This document shows positions 17,291-24,569 of a stretch of 64,000 nt of DNA, one piece after another. Origin of the DNA: CAZSMC01 sp964607755 (GTDB lineage Bacteria; Zhuqueibacterota; Zhuqueibacteria; Residuimicrobiales; Krinioviventaceae). The notes under the pieces are model-generated. The model was not told where the DNA came from. It made no database searches and saw only the letters and a list, made by a program, of their open reading frames with translations. A program made the position numbers and the translations under genes. The stretch is taken from the NCBI GenBank assembly GCA_964607755.1, contig CAZSMC010000015.1, positions 9,585 through 73,584 on the forward strand. Reading direction: 5' to 3'. The stretch's first letter is position 1. Every line of letters starts with the position of its first letter.

Positions 17291-17995
17291 CTATCCTCTT
17301 CTCTTGATGGTATAATACAGAATTACAAATGAAGTTATAAAATTAAAATAGCGCATTATCGAATAAAAACTGACTCTATTCACCCTCGGAGCAATTATCT
17401 CATCCCCGGATTTCAATCCAAGTTCTCTAAGCGATACGCCATGGTAGAATGCTTCAGTAAAATTTTTGTGGAGTACACTTCCCTTGCGAATGACAAACAT
17501 TTCTTCCAATTCCAGAGTATTACTTACACCACCAGCCTCTGCAATCATATCCCAAAAAGAGGTCGAAGGATTAAACCTGTACATGCCAGGTTGGCCAAAT
17601 TCTCCCCGTAAGATAATGCGGATGAGAGGTATAATAACAATCTGAGGATTTTTGGAATAGGGTTTTAATTTCTCCATGAGGAGTTCAGTTGATTCCTCGA
17701 CCGAAAGGCCGGCTATCTTTACCAGACCTATTGAACCTAATCGAATATTGCCTGTGCCGTCTATTGCAAATTCTTTATTATGGAAATTGGAGATAAATCT
17801 GTTTTGTGCCGCTTCAACATTTTCTTCATATATGAGAAGACGCAAGCCATCACCTCTTGCAAAGGTGAACGAATCGGGGGAGGCTGGTGATAGATAGTCA
17901 AAATATTCTGTTTGTGCTGTAGCCGTGTTTATGGTGAAAAACACAACAATCAATAAAAAAAAAGATCGTTTAAAATTTAGTTGCTGCGTGGTCAT
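17291..17995 (-). CDS. polysaccharide export protein (Wza-like, SLBB domain)
   Basis: A 234-residue secreted protein. An N-terminal hydrophobic signal (FFLLIVVFFTINTATAQ) ends in a signal-peptidase-I-like site. A polysaccharide-export beta region (about 40-120: RGDGLRLLIYEE, FAIDGTGNIRLGSIGLVKIAGLSVEE) is followed by an SLBB module (about 125-205: RIILRGEFGQPGMYRFNPSTSFWDMIAEAGGVSN). The end (FNFITSFVILYYTIKRRG) is a single hydrophobic helix. It is shorter than E. coli Wza (about 380 residues) and lacks a lipobox; short forms with one SLBB domain occur in FCB bacteria. It would form the outer-membrane or periplasmic exit of the export complex. Confidence 0.88.
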   Translation of the reverse strand: MTTQQLNFKRSFFLLIVVFFTINTATAQTEYFDYLSPASPDSFTFARGDGLRLLIYEENVEAAQNRFISNFHNKEFAIDGTGNIRLGSIGLVKIAGLSVEESTELLMEKLKPYSKNPQIVIIPLIRIILRGEFGQPGMYRFNPSTSFWDMIAEAGGVSNTLELEEMFVIRKGSVLHKNFTEAFYHGVSLRELGLKSGDEIIAPRVNRVSFYSIMRYFNFITSFVILYYTIKRRG

Positions 17996-18015
17996 TCGAA
18001 CCTCATTTTGTTGCG

Positions 18016-18765
18016 CTATCGTGAACGAAAATAACGATACCGTTTTGATTTTGTTTCCAGATTTAAATTTTTAAGGTGATTTTTGATCCGAAAGAATCCC
18101 AATTTTGTATAACCAAATCTCTCCGAATTCAACTCACTTTTTATGCCTCGAATTCCAAGACCTGGATTTTCCAGTATAATTCTTTTTAATTTTTCATTAA
18201 TTGGCAGTTTGGGTTCGTCTACTTTGGGTGATTTTTTTCGCGATGTTGCCGGTGTGAAAGGTTTTATTTCGACATCAGAATTATTGGCTATTTTTCCACT
18301 GGGTGGAGTAAAACTTTGTCCATCCGCAGGTTGCACAAATTGTGTTTTTTGCAGTGTAATTGTATTACTTTCCTTAAAGGTTGGAACAGAAGAAGGATGC
18401 AAGTCACGGCAAAAGTCAAATTCATCAATGGCTTCCTCGATCGTGTCATAACTGGAGATAATTCGATTGAATTCCAACATTTCAAAAACTTCATATACTT
18501 CCGGCAGCATCTGGGTTAATTTCAAATCGCCGCCTTTTTCACGGATGCCACGTATTTCGCTGACAAAAACGCTCCATCCTGCGCTGCTGACATACTGCAC
18601 ATCTTCCAAATCAATGACAAACTGAATATTGCCTTTGTCTATGTATTGGGTTAATTCTTTGTGAAAGTCTGCGGCTGTGCTTGTGTCAATAAAACCTGAT
18701 ACTTTAAATAAAATAATATCATTTAACAACCCGACCCGGTGAACCTTTATATCAATGCCATCCAT
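18016..18765 (-). CDS. STAS-domain protein with putative C-terminal winged-helix domain
   Basis: The first about 110 residues of this 249-residue protein form a STAS (anti-sigma-factor antagonist) domain, with FVIDLEDVQYVSSAGWSVFVSE; Ser60/Ser61 lie where the phosphorylated serine sits in SpoIIAA-type proteins. A low-complexity linker (about 115-185, rich in P, S, T, K) follows. The last about 60 residues (INEKLKRIILENPGLGIRGIKSELN and on) are basic, predicted helical, and resemble winged-helix/HTH modules. It heads the glycan locus, 20 bases before the export gene. Inference: a phosphorylation-controlled regulator of this locus, or an adaptor in a partner-switching pathway. The STAS call is firm; DNA binding is a hypothesis. 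Confidence 0.8.
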   Translation of the reverse strand: MDGIDIKVHRVGLLNDIILFKVSGFIDTSTAADFHKELTQYIDKGNIQFVIDLEDVQYVSSAGWSVFVSEIRGIREKGGDLKLTQMLPEVYEVFEMLEFNRIISSYDTIEEAIDEFDFCRDLHPSSVPTFKESNTITLQKTQFVQPADGQSFTPPSGKIANNSDVEIKPFTPATSRKKSPKVDEPKLPINEKLKRIILENPGLGIRGIKSELNSERFGYTKLGFFRIKNHLKNLNLETKSKRYRYFRSR

Positions 18766-18879
18766 GTAAGAGCTTTACCTGTGTATCTCAAAAATTATTC
18801 TCCGTTTCTATTAAAATGTTTCTCTGTCATAATACAAAAAAGCAATGCTTTGTGCAGAACAGAGAATTCTTATTCATTA

Positions 18880-18912
18880 CAAAGTTAGTGCCATATATGG
18901 GGCGTATGTCAA
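18880..18912 (-). promoter_or_regulatory. candidate promoter of the glycan locus, with CCATATATGG palindrome
   Basis: Read on the minus strand, TTGACA is followed by 19 bases and then TAACTTTG. The latter fits the TAnnTTTG -7 box described for Bacteroidetes, and the upstream element contains the TTG core. The spacer holds a perfect 10-bp palindrome, CCATATATGG (18891-18900), a possible operator. The STAS start codon is about 115 bases further on, leaving a leader of about 100 bases. The 18766-19094 interval otherwise holds only the glgA terminator and AT-rich sequence. Confidence 0.45.
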
Positions 18913-18992
18913 GCCTTTTGTGGTAAGGAGTAGGTAAATTGAAATACTATTAAATTAATATTTATAACTATTTAAAAAGTGTGTATATTCAC

Positions 18993-19069
18993 AAAAAAAA
19001 GACTGGAAGGAAACGCATCATAGAGTAACTGGCAGGATGTCAATATCCGATACGTTGTTGTTCCAGTCT
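18993..19069 (-). terminator. glgA terminator: 9-bp stem, long structured loop, T8
   Basis: On the minus strand AGACTGGAA (19061-19069) pairs with TTCCAGTCT (19000-19008), which is directly followed by eight T. The enclosed 52 bases are long for a terminator loop but contain a smaller GGAT/ATCC hairpin, so a branched structure is possible. It begins 26 bases after the glgA stop codon. The T-tract position strongly suggests termination; the extra loop could also mark a small structured RNA. Confidence 0.5.
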
Positions 19070-19094
19070 AATACAGCCGAAAAATGTACTGACG

Positions 19095-20588
19095 TTACGA
19101 GGTCTTTTTCTTTTGAATCACTTTTTTATAAAGTTCAATATAATTTTCAGATGATTTGTACCATGAAAAATCCGCAGAGATGCCGCGCTTTTGGATCGTT
19201 GTCCAGGTTTTTTTATCAGAAAACGTTTTGACTGCATTTTGCAGAGCAGCTAACATGGCATTTGCCGTGTAATCTTCAAAAACGAATCCGTTACCTTTTT
19301 CCGGATTGCTCACAAAATCGGTTACCGTGTCAGCTAATCCACCTGTTTTTCTGACCACAGGAATGGTGCCGTATTGCAGACTGTAAAGCTGATTCAATCC
19401 ACCTGGTTCAAATCGGGAAGGCATAAGAAAAATATCACTGCCAGCTTTAATTTTGTGGGCAAGTTCTTCGCTAAATGTGAGAAAAACTTTTACCTTGCCT
19501 TTATATTTTTGGCTAATCTTTTCCAGCAATTCGTGATATTTTGGATCACCGGTTCCCAATACCACAAGTTGGATCCCCAGATTCATCATCTGTTCGATGG
19601 CTTGCTCAATCAGATCAAAACCTTTTTGTTCAGCGAGTCTGGAGATTATGCCTACCAGTGGGACTTCCGGTTCAAAGGGTAAGCCGACTTGTTCGAGCAG
19701 GTCTTTTTTATTTTCGATCTTGTCATCCAAAGTGTCGGGTCCGTAATTTTTTTTAATGAAATTGTCTGTTTCCGGATTCCAGACATCATAATCGACACCA
19801 TTTAAAATGCCAAATATATCTTTTTTTCTTTGAATAAGGACATCCCGTAATCCGGCTCCCATTTCTTCGCTTTTTTGAATTTCCTGGCTATAAGTGGGAC
19901 TGACAGTGGCTATTGCATCAGCCGTTAGGATGCCTGCTTTGAGAAAATTGATATTACCGGCACTGTCAAGTTCTTCTGATTTTTCTTTTAATGAATCGGG
20001 AAGGCCGATTTCTTCCAACAGGTCTGTGGAAAAAGACCCCTGGTAAGCCATATTATGAATGGAAAGCAAGGTGGCTGTCTCATCGAAAAAAGGATCATCT
20101 GTAAAATCGTGTTTTAGGAGCCATGGAACGAGAGCAGTTTGCCAGTCATGACAATGTATGACCTGGGGTTTCCAATGCAGCAGTTTGATGGTTGCCAATA
20201 CGGCCCGGCAGTATAGCATGAACCGATGGGCATTATCGTAAAAATCGGCCCCTGTTTCCGAGTCTACATAAAGTTCATTGCGGCCAAAAAGTGGTTTATA
20301 TTCAAGAAAATAAACCTGTACTTTAGAATCCGGAATAAAGGCTGATTTTACACTGGTCACATATTCTTTATCTCCCATTTGTACCGGAATTTCTTTTAAT
20401 CGAATGACATCTCGCAGTACAAATTTACGTTCGCTAATTGAACCGTATCGCGGCATGATAATGCGAACATCGTGACCCATTTCATGCAACACTTTGGGGA
20501 GAGCTCCTGTCACGTCAGCAAGTCCCCCGGTTTTTGCAAAAGGCGTTACTTCTGAGGCCAGCATTAAAATCCTTAGCCTGTTCTTCAT
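19095..20588 (-). CDS. glgA: glycogen synthase (ADP-glucose type, GT5)
   Basis: This 497-residue enzyme adds glucose from ADP-glucose to growing alpha-1,4-glucan. It has the N-terminal ADP-glucose-binding KTGGLADVTGALPKVL (19-34), HCHDWQTALVPWLLKH, LSIHNMAYQGSF, and ILNGVDYDVWNPETD. In the C-terminal half it has FEPGGLNQLYSLQYGTIPVVRKTGGLADTV with the catalytic Glu. Length and motifs are normal for GlgA. It is preceded by 120 AT-rich bases and followed by its own terminator, so it seems monocistronic. No other glycogen genes are in the window. Confidence 0.95.
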   Translation of the reverse strand: MKNRLRILMLASEVTPFAKTGGLADVTGALPKVLHEMGHDVRIIMPRYGSISERKFVLRDVIRLKEIPVQMGDKEYVTSVKSAFIPDSKVQVYFLEYKPLFGRNELYVDSETGADFYDNAHRFMLYCRAVLATIKLLHWKPQVIHCHDWQTALVPWLLKHDFTDDPFFDETATLLSIHNMAYQGSFSTDLLEEIGLPDSLKEKSEELDSAGNINFLKAGILTADAIATVSPTYSQEIQKSEEMGAGLRDVLIQRKKDIFGILNGVDYDVWNPETDNFIKKNYGPDTLDDKIENKKDLLEQVGLPFEPEVPLVGIISRLAEQKGFDLIEQAIEQMMNLGIQLVVLGTGDPKYHELLEKISQKYKGKVKVFLTFSEELAHKIKAGSDIFLMPSRFEPGGLNQLYSLQYGTIPVVRKTGGLADTVTDFVSNPEKGNGFVFEDYTANAMLAALQNAVKTFSDKKTWTTIQKRGISADFSWYKSSENYIELYKKVIQKKKTS

Positions 20589-20708
20589 AGGAATACCCTA
20601 TTTTGTTCGACAATGATCTTCAAAATAGTTAAAAATCAATCGATAAAGTAAGAAAAAATAAAGATAAAAGCAAAAGAATTATCGACTTGTTTTAGCTGTT
20701 CAATATTA

Positions 20709-21497
20709 TCACAGCCGGGATAAAAACCGCCGGGCTTCGCTCACATACTCGCTTTCAGGATATTCGTCAATGAGTTTATTGAATTCAACTTTTGCTTGTT
20801 CTGTTTGTCCGAGTTCCATATAACACTTTCCAAGTTTTAATTGCGCATCGTCCCATTTGTTTGAATTTGGAAAAGAAAAAACTTTATTAAACTCCAAAAG
20901 CGCCTGGTTATAATTCCTCAAGGCATAGTGGCACTCTCCTATCCAGTACTGACAATTATCGGTTAACGAATTTTGTTCACCAGAAGCTAATAAAGCCTTA
21001 AATCTGTCGAGTGCTGCCTGGTATTCGCGAGCGCGATATAATCCCAGAGCCTGATTGTATTTTTCTTTAAATGACATACTGCCCGTCTCGCCCGAATGTG
21101 AAGAAGGAGTTGAGGTTGTTCGAGGTGTTTTCGATTCGAGTGTTTCTTCCTTTTCGTTAATCTCCATTTGGGTTTCTCTCATTTTTTGACGGAGACTGGA
21201 AATTTCAGCGTCCTTTTGATCTAATTTTTGTTCGAGTTGTTGCACTTCCCGTTCCAGCTCTTGCCAATTCGTCGGTTGGGCAGAAGTATCTTCCGGCTGA
21301 TCAATCTCTGTTGGTGCTTGCTCGTCTTTAATCCCGAGAAGCCTTAATACTTCAGCTTCTTCGGAAGATTCAACATCATAAGAACCTTCTTGCCAGGCCT
21401 CTTCTTCTGAGCCATTCGATCCATTCCGGGTTCCTGCACAAGAGCCAAAGAGAAAGATGCTCATTAAAAGAAAAAAATAAATGATAAAACGTTTCAT
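20709..21497 (-). CDS. coiled-coil/TPR lipoprotein (YbgF/CpoB- or BamD-like)
   Basis: A 262-residue lipoprotein. The signal MKRFIIYFFLLMSIFLFGSC ends in a lipobox with Cys20. A charged coiled coil follows (about 75-125: ELEREVQQLEQKLDQKDAEISSLRQ in parts). The last 120 residues hold three TPR-like repeats (FKEKYNQALGLYRAREYQAAL, DNCQYWIGECHYALRNYNQALLEF, DDAQLKLGKCYMELGQTEQAKVEF). This architecture resembles the YbgF/CpoB periplasmic coordinators of the Tol-Pal system, although no tol genes are adjacent. It starts 9 bases after the barrel protein gene and should form a unit with it. Confidence 0.8.
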   Translation of the reverse strand: MKRFIIYFFLLMSIFLFGSCAGTRNGSNGSEEEAWQEGSYDVESSEEAEVLRLLGIKDEQAPTEIDQPEDTSAQPTNWQELEREVQQLEQKLDQKDAEISSLRQKMRETQMEINEKEETLESKTPRTTSTPSSHSGETGSMSFKEKYNQALGLYRAREYQAALDRFKALLASGEQNSLTDNCQYWIGECHYALRNYNQALLEFNKVFSFPNSNKWDDAQLKLGKCYMELGQTEQAKVEFNKLIDEYPESEYVSEARRFLSRL

Positions 21498-21506
21498 AAT
21501 TCACTC

Positions 21507-22676
21507 CTACATTGTCTGTTTTTTTAAAATGATATAAGCTGCGGCGCTCCAGCCAATGAGCGCAATAAAAGATGATATAATTCGCCATCCATGAGATTCG
21601 CGGACAATATCGACTCGTATCGGATTCTGAGGAAGACCGGCATAACCAAGTCCTTTCATGTTTTGATTGAGGGCCACAATGCAGTATTCCAGTTTCGGAT
21701 ATATCACCTTTTCTGCTTCGATGACTGTTTCATAGTTGTTTTCTTTTTTAACAAGATTTTTTATTGACCATTTTTGCTGCTGATTATTTCTATACAAAAG
21801 TGCATTTACTTTTAGCGGAACAGAGGAAATAATTTTTGCTGTTATATTGATATCCGTATTTTCTTCTACACGCAATACAGGTTCGTGAATGACCAGAGGC
21901 GCTGATATACTGTCCGCCTGAAGATTGTAAGATTGCTTAACCAGACCGCCCTTTCTCTCGAACGGATGTTTGTTGGTTGTCTGGGTGATTGCATGCTGCA
22001 ATGCATAGGGTATGCCTTTATAATCCGTGACATTATTTTCATTCAGAGGAAAATAATAGATTAATCCACCATAGATTGAGGTAATACCATCCCGTTTATC
22101 GCCGGTTACGATTTGATCCAGCTCGTCCATACTGGTATATTTGAGATCTACTTCGAGGTTGGCTGAGAAATTATTATTGATACGATATTCCACTCCGCCT
22201 GCTGCTTTTGTATACGTGGCAAAACCTTTTTGCAGGGCCTTGTTTTGCCGGATCGTTTTTCCCCCATATTGAGCCTCCCATCCAATGATCCCTGTTCCCA
22301 GCAGAGAATAAGGATTCCAACGCTTAAAGGGGAAAAAATTAAACCGGAAATTCAGACCAACAGGCATGGTGACTGTTCTGTATTTTCCTGATTCGGTAAG
22401 AAGCGGATGAATACGTGGAGCATCCGAATGTGAACTGAGATGCGAGTATCCCATTTCGCCTACGAGTGAAAAATACTCGGCCGGGCTGTAATGAATGAGA
22501 AAAGCGCCATTCCAGTTTAAGCGCGGTTTTCTCCAGTCACCTTCCAATCTGCTAAAGCCTGTTCTTGATTCCAGTCCTAATTTTGGCGATGCGGCAAGAG
22601 TTGGTCCCATGAACAAAAAAATGAAGAATATCAGCACGGGTAATCTGATATATTTATTTGATAGATTACTTTTCAT
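21507..22676 (-). CDS. envelope protein: beta-barrel-like domain, Ig-like region, C-terminal membrane helix
   Basis: A 389-residue exported protein. A signal peptide (IRLPVLIFFIFLFMGPTLAAS) is followed by about 190 residues with alternating aromatic/polar strands typical of small outer-membrane beta barrels (WNGAFLIHYSPAEYFSLVGEMGYSH in part; TSIYGGLIYYFPLN ends it). A region of about 130 residues then looks Ig-like (VLRVEENTDINITAKIISSVPLKVNALLYR in part), and a single hydrophobic helix (IISSFIALIGWSAAAYIIL) sits at the very end. A barrel-like start plus an inner-membrane-type tail is unusual and raises the question of topology. It precedes the TPR lipoprotein by 9 bases. Function unknown. 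Confidence 0.65.
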   Translation of the reverse strand: MKSNLSNKYIRLPVLIFFIFLFMGPTLAASPKLGLESRTGFSRLEGDWRKPRLNWNGAFLIHYSPAEYFSLVGEMGYSHLSSHSDAPRIHPLLTESGKYRTVTMPVGLNFRFNFFPFKRWNPYSLLGTGIIGWEAQYGGKTIRQNKALQKGFATYTKAAGGVEYRINNNFSANLEVDLKYTSMDELDQIVTGDKRDGITSIYGGLIYYFPLNENNVTDYKGIPYALQHAITQTTNKHPFERKGGLVKQSYNLQADSISAPLVIHEPVLRVEENTDINITAKIISSVPLKVNALLYRNNQQQKWSIKNLVKKENNYETVIEAEKVIYPKLEYCIVALNQNMKGLGYAGLPQNPIRVDIVRESHGWRIISSFIALIGWSAAAYIILKKQTM

Positions 22677-22757
22677 CTACTGCTCTCATCCCCGTTTTTA
22701 AATAGCAATATATTCAGGATTTAGTGGAAAATCAAGAGTATTTTTGGCTATAAAAAC

Positions 22758-23576
22758 CTAAGTTTTGGACTTTATAAAATACTTGTTGCCGGCCGCGAGT
22801 GCCAGTATGCCGGCGGCAACGAACAAAAGGCTAATGCCCTGATTCAAGCTTATATAACTACCATTTAATGAAAGCAAGACCATACTGTCTTCGTAGTATC
22901 GGAAAAAATCTATTATAAAGCGGGATAGACCATAAAGAATTAAAAACCAGAGAAAAAGGAATCCATCAAATTTTTTCCAGCGCTCGAGTACGAGCAGGGC
23001 GCCAAAAATGATGAGTCCATACAGTGAGGAATAGAGTTGAGTCGGAATGAGCGCGACACCTGGAAAATGGCTGCCTGCGGCGCTGTTCGGAGGGAATGTC
23101 GAACAGAAGGTGGAATGCTCCTCACATGGCAAGCCAAAGCAGCACCCGTTCAGATAACATCCAATTCGGGTGAGAAAGATGCCCAGGCCGACTGAGGGGA
23201 TAACAATATCTGCAAATTTCAAAAACGATAGTTTTTTAACACGTAAATATATAAACGAACTAATGAAACTTAAGATAATGCCACCCAGCAAAATTAATCC
23301 GGCAATACCTATTTGTCCGTCACTTTGTACAGGATTTATAGTATCCAGCCAGCGCCCGCGGAATTCATCCAGATGAAAAAGTACATAGAGTAAACGCGAA
23401 CCGACGATGGCGCTGATAATAATTAGCACTGACAAATCCAGAATATGATTTGGATCGATACCATTTTTTTTGGCTCGTCTGGTTGCTACATATATGCCAA
23501 ACAAAAACGAAAGAGCTAACATAAATCCATACGATCGGATCTCAAAACTTCCTATGCGAAATAATATCGGGTGCAA
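22758..23576 (-). CDS. lgt: prolipoprotein diacylglyceryl transferase
   Basis: An inner-membrane enzyme of 272 residues that transfers diacylglycerol from phosphatidylglycerol to the lipobox cysteine of prolipoproteins. It has the N-terminal HPILFRIGSFEIRSYGFMLAL, about seven membrane segments, and the Lgt signature in the variant form GLGIFLTRIGCYLNGCCFGLPC, with the essential arginine. PTQLYSSLYGLIIFGALL and GLSRFIIDFFRYYEDS match later conserved blocks. It serves the several lipoproteins encoded in this window. Confidence 0.94.
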   Translation of the reverse strand: MHPILFRIGSFEIRSYGFMLALSFLFGIYVATRRAKKNGIDPNHILDLSVLIIISAIVGSRLLYVLFHLDEFRGRWLDTINPVQSDGQIGIAGLILLGGIILSFISSFIYLRVKKLSFLKFADIVIPSVGLGIFLTRIGCYLNGCCFGLPCEEHSTFCSTFPPNSAAGSHFPGVALIPTQLYSSLYGLIIFGALLVLERWKKFDGFLFLWFLILYGLSRFIIDFFRYYEDSMVLLSLNGSYISLNQGISLLFVAAGILALAAGNKYFIKSKT

Positions 23577-23644
23577 TCTATCCTCCTGGTCACCTGTGTA
23601 AGAGTATGAAATTCTGACTCGGTCATTAATTTTACTTTAAAAAT

Positions 23645-24394
23645 TCAGGATTGTTCAAAAACCGTTTCTTTTTCACCATCCCATTGATACAGTGACGGTA
23701 TGCCATTCTGCAAAACACCAAAAGTAAAGTCTTCCATCCAATTACCGGGATTTAAATACCAACCATGTTCATATTTTTGCAAAGCAGCAACGTGGGTATG
23801 CCCTAACACCACCAGGTCAAATCCCTCTCGAATTTTATTTCGAGCAAATTCCCGGTAATCATCATCGGAATAATAAATGTCACCTTTACCCGCCTGGCGA
23901 CTTTTATGCGAAAACGCAAGAGCCATGGGAATGCCTATATCAGGATGAAGTAACCGAAAAAGTTTAATATTCAACTTGTTCCGCAATATGCGCTTCAGGA
24001 AACGATATCCTTTATCTTTTTTCAACAGCCCGTCGCCATGCCGGAGGTATATTTTTAATCCATTCTTTTCAATGATAAAATCATCCGGGTGCACGATCAA
24101 ACCGATTTCTTGTTCCATAAAGCTATCCATCCAAAAGTCATGGTTACCGGCCATGTAATGGACAGACTGTTTTGTTGTGCGATCATCTAAACGAGCTAAA
24201 ATATGAAAATGCTCTCTGGGAATGACATGTTTATATTCGAACCAAAAATCAAAAAGATCACCCACAATGATGAGATCGGCGTCTTGTTTTTGGACATGAT
24301 CTAAAAAAGACAAAAATCGATCTTTTTTCAATTCTTCCTGTGCATCATTTTGAGCGCCTAAATGAGCATCTGAAATAAAATAGAGTTTATCCAT
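23645..24394 (-). CDS. lpxH: UDP-2,3-diacylglucosamine hydrolase-like metallophosphoesterase (LpxH family)
   Basis: A 249-residue calcineurin-like phosphoesterase. The metal ligands appear in order: FISDAHLG, GDLFDFWFEY, MAGNHDFWMD, RHGDGLL, and VLGHTHVAA. This pattern is that of LpxH, which cleaves UDP-diacylglucosamine to lipid X at the inner membrane during lipid A synthesis. The ATG at 24394 (MDKLYFISDAH) matches the family start; a GTG four codons upstream (24406) is possible but neither has a clear Shine-Dalgarno. It may be co-transcribed with lgt 68 bases downstream. Distinguishing LpxH from a paralogous phosphoesterase needs phylogeny. Confidence 0.82.
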   Translation of the reverse strand: MDKLYFISDAHLGAQNDAQEELKKDRFLSFLDHVQKQDADLIIVGDLFDFWFEYKHVIPREHFHILARLDDRTTKQSVHYMAGNHDFWMDSFMEQEIGLIVHPDDFIIEKNGLKIYLRHGDGLLKKDKGYRFLKRILRNKLNIKLFRLLHPDIGIPMALAFSHKSRQAGKGDIYYSDDDYREFARNKIREGFDLVVLGHTHVAALQKYEHGWYLNPGNWMEDFTFGVLQNGIPSLYQWDGEKETVFEQS

Positions 24395-24569
24395 AATGAA
24401 AAGCACGAGCTAATATAATTGTGAGAAATTTAACAATAAGATCGCTGAAAAGCAAGAAGTATGGTTGCAGGATAAAATCTGATGCAACCAGAAAAGTAAA
24501 GACTTGTAAGGTTATTTGGCCTGAAATAGTATATCCATAGCCGATAATATATAAAAGAACCCTTCTCTT

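Noticed and set aside
24462..24490. 8-bp hairpin TGGTTGCA/TGCAACCA between lpxH and the rhamnosidase gene
   Set aside because: There is no T-tract on either strand and the loop is long; a functional terminator or switch cannot be supported.
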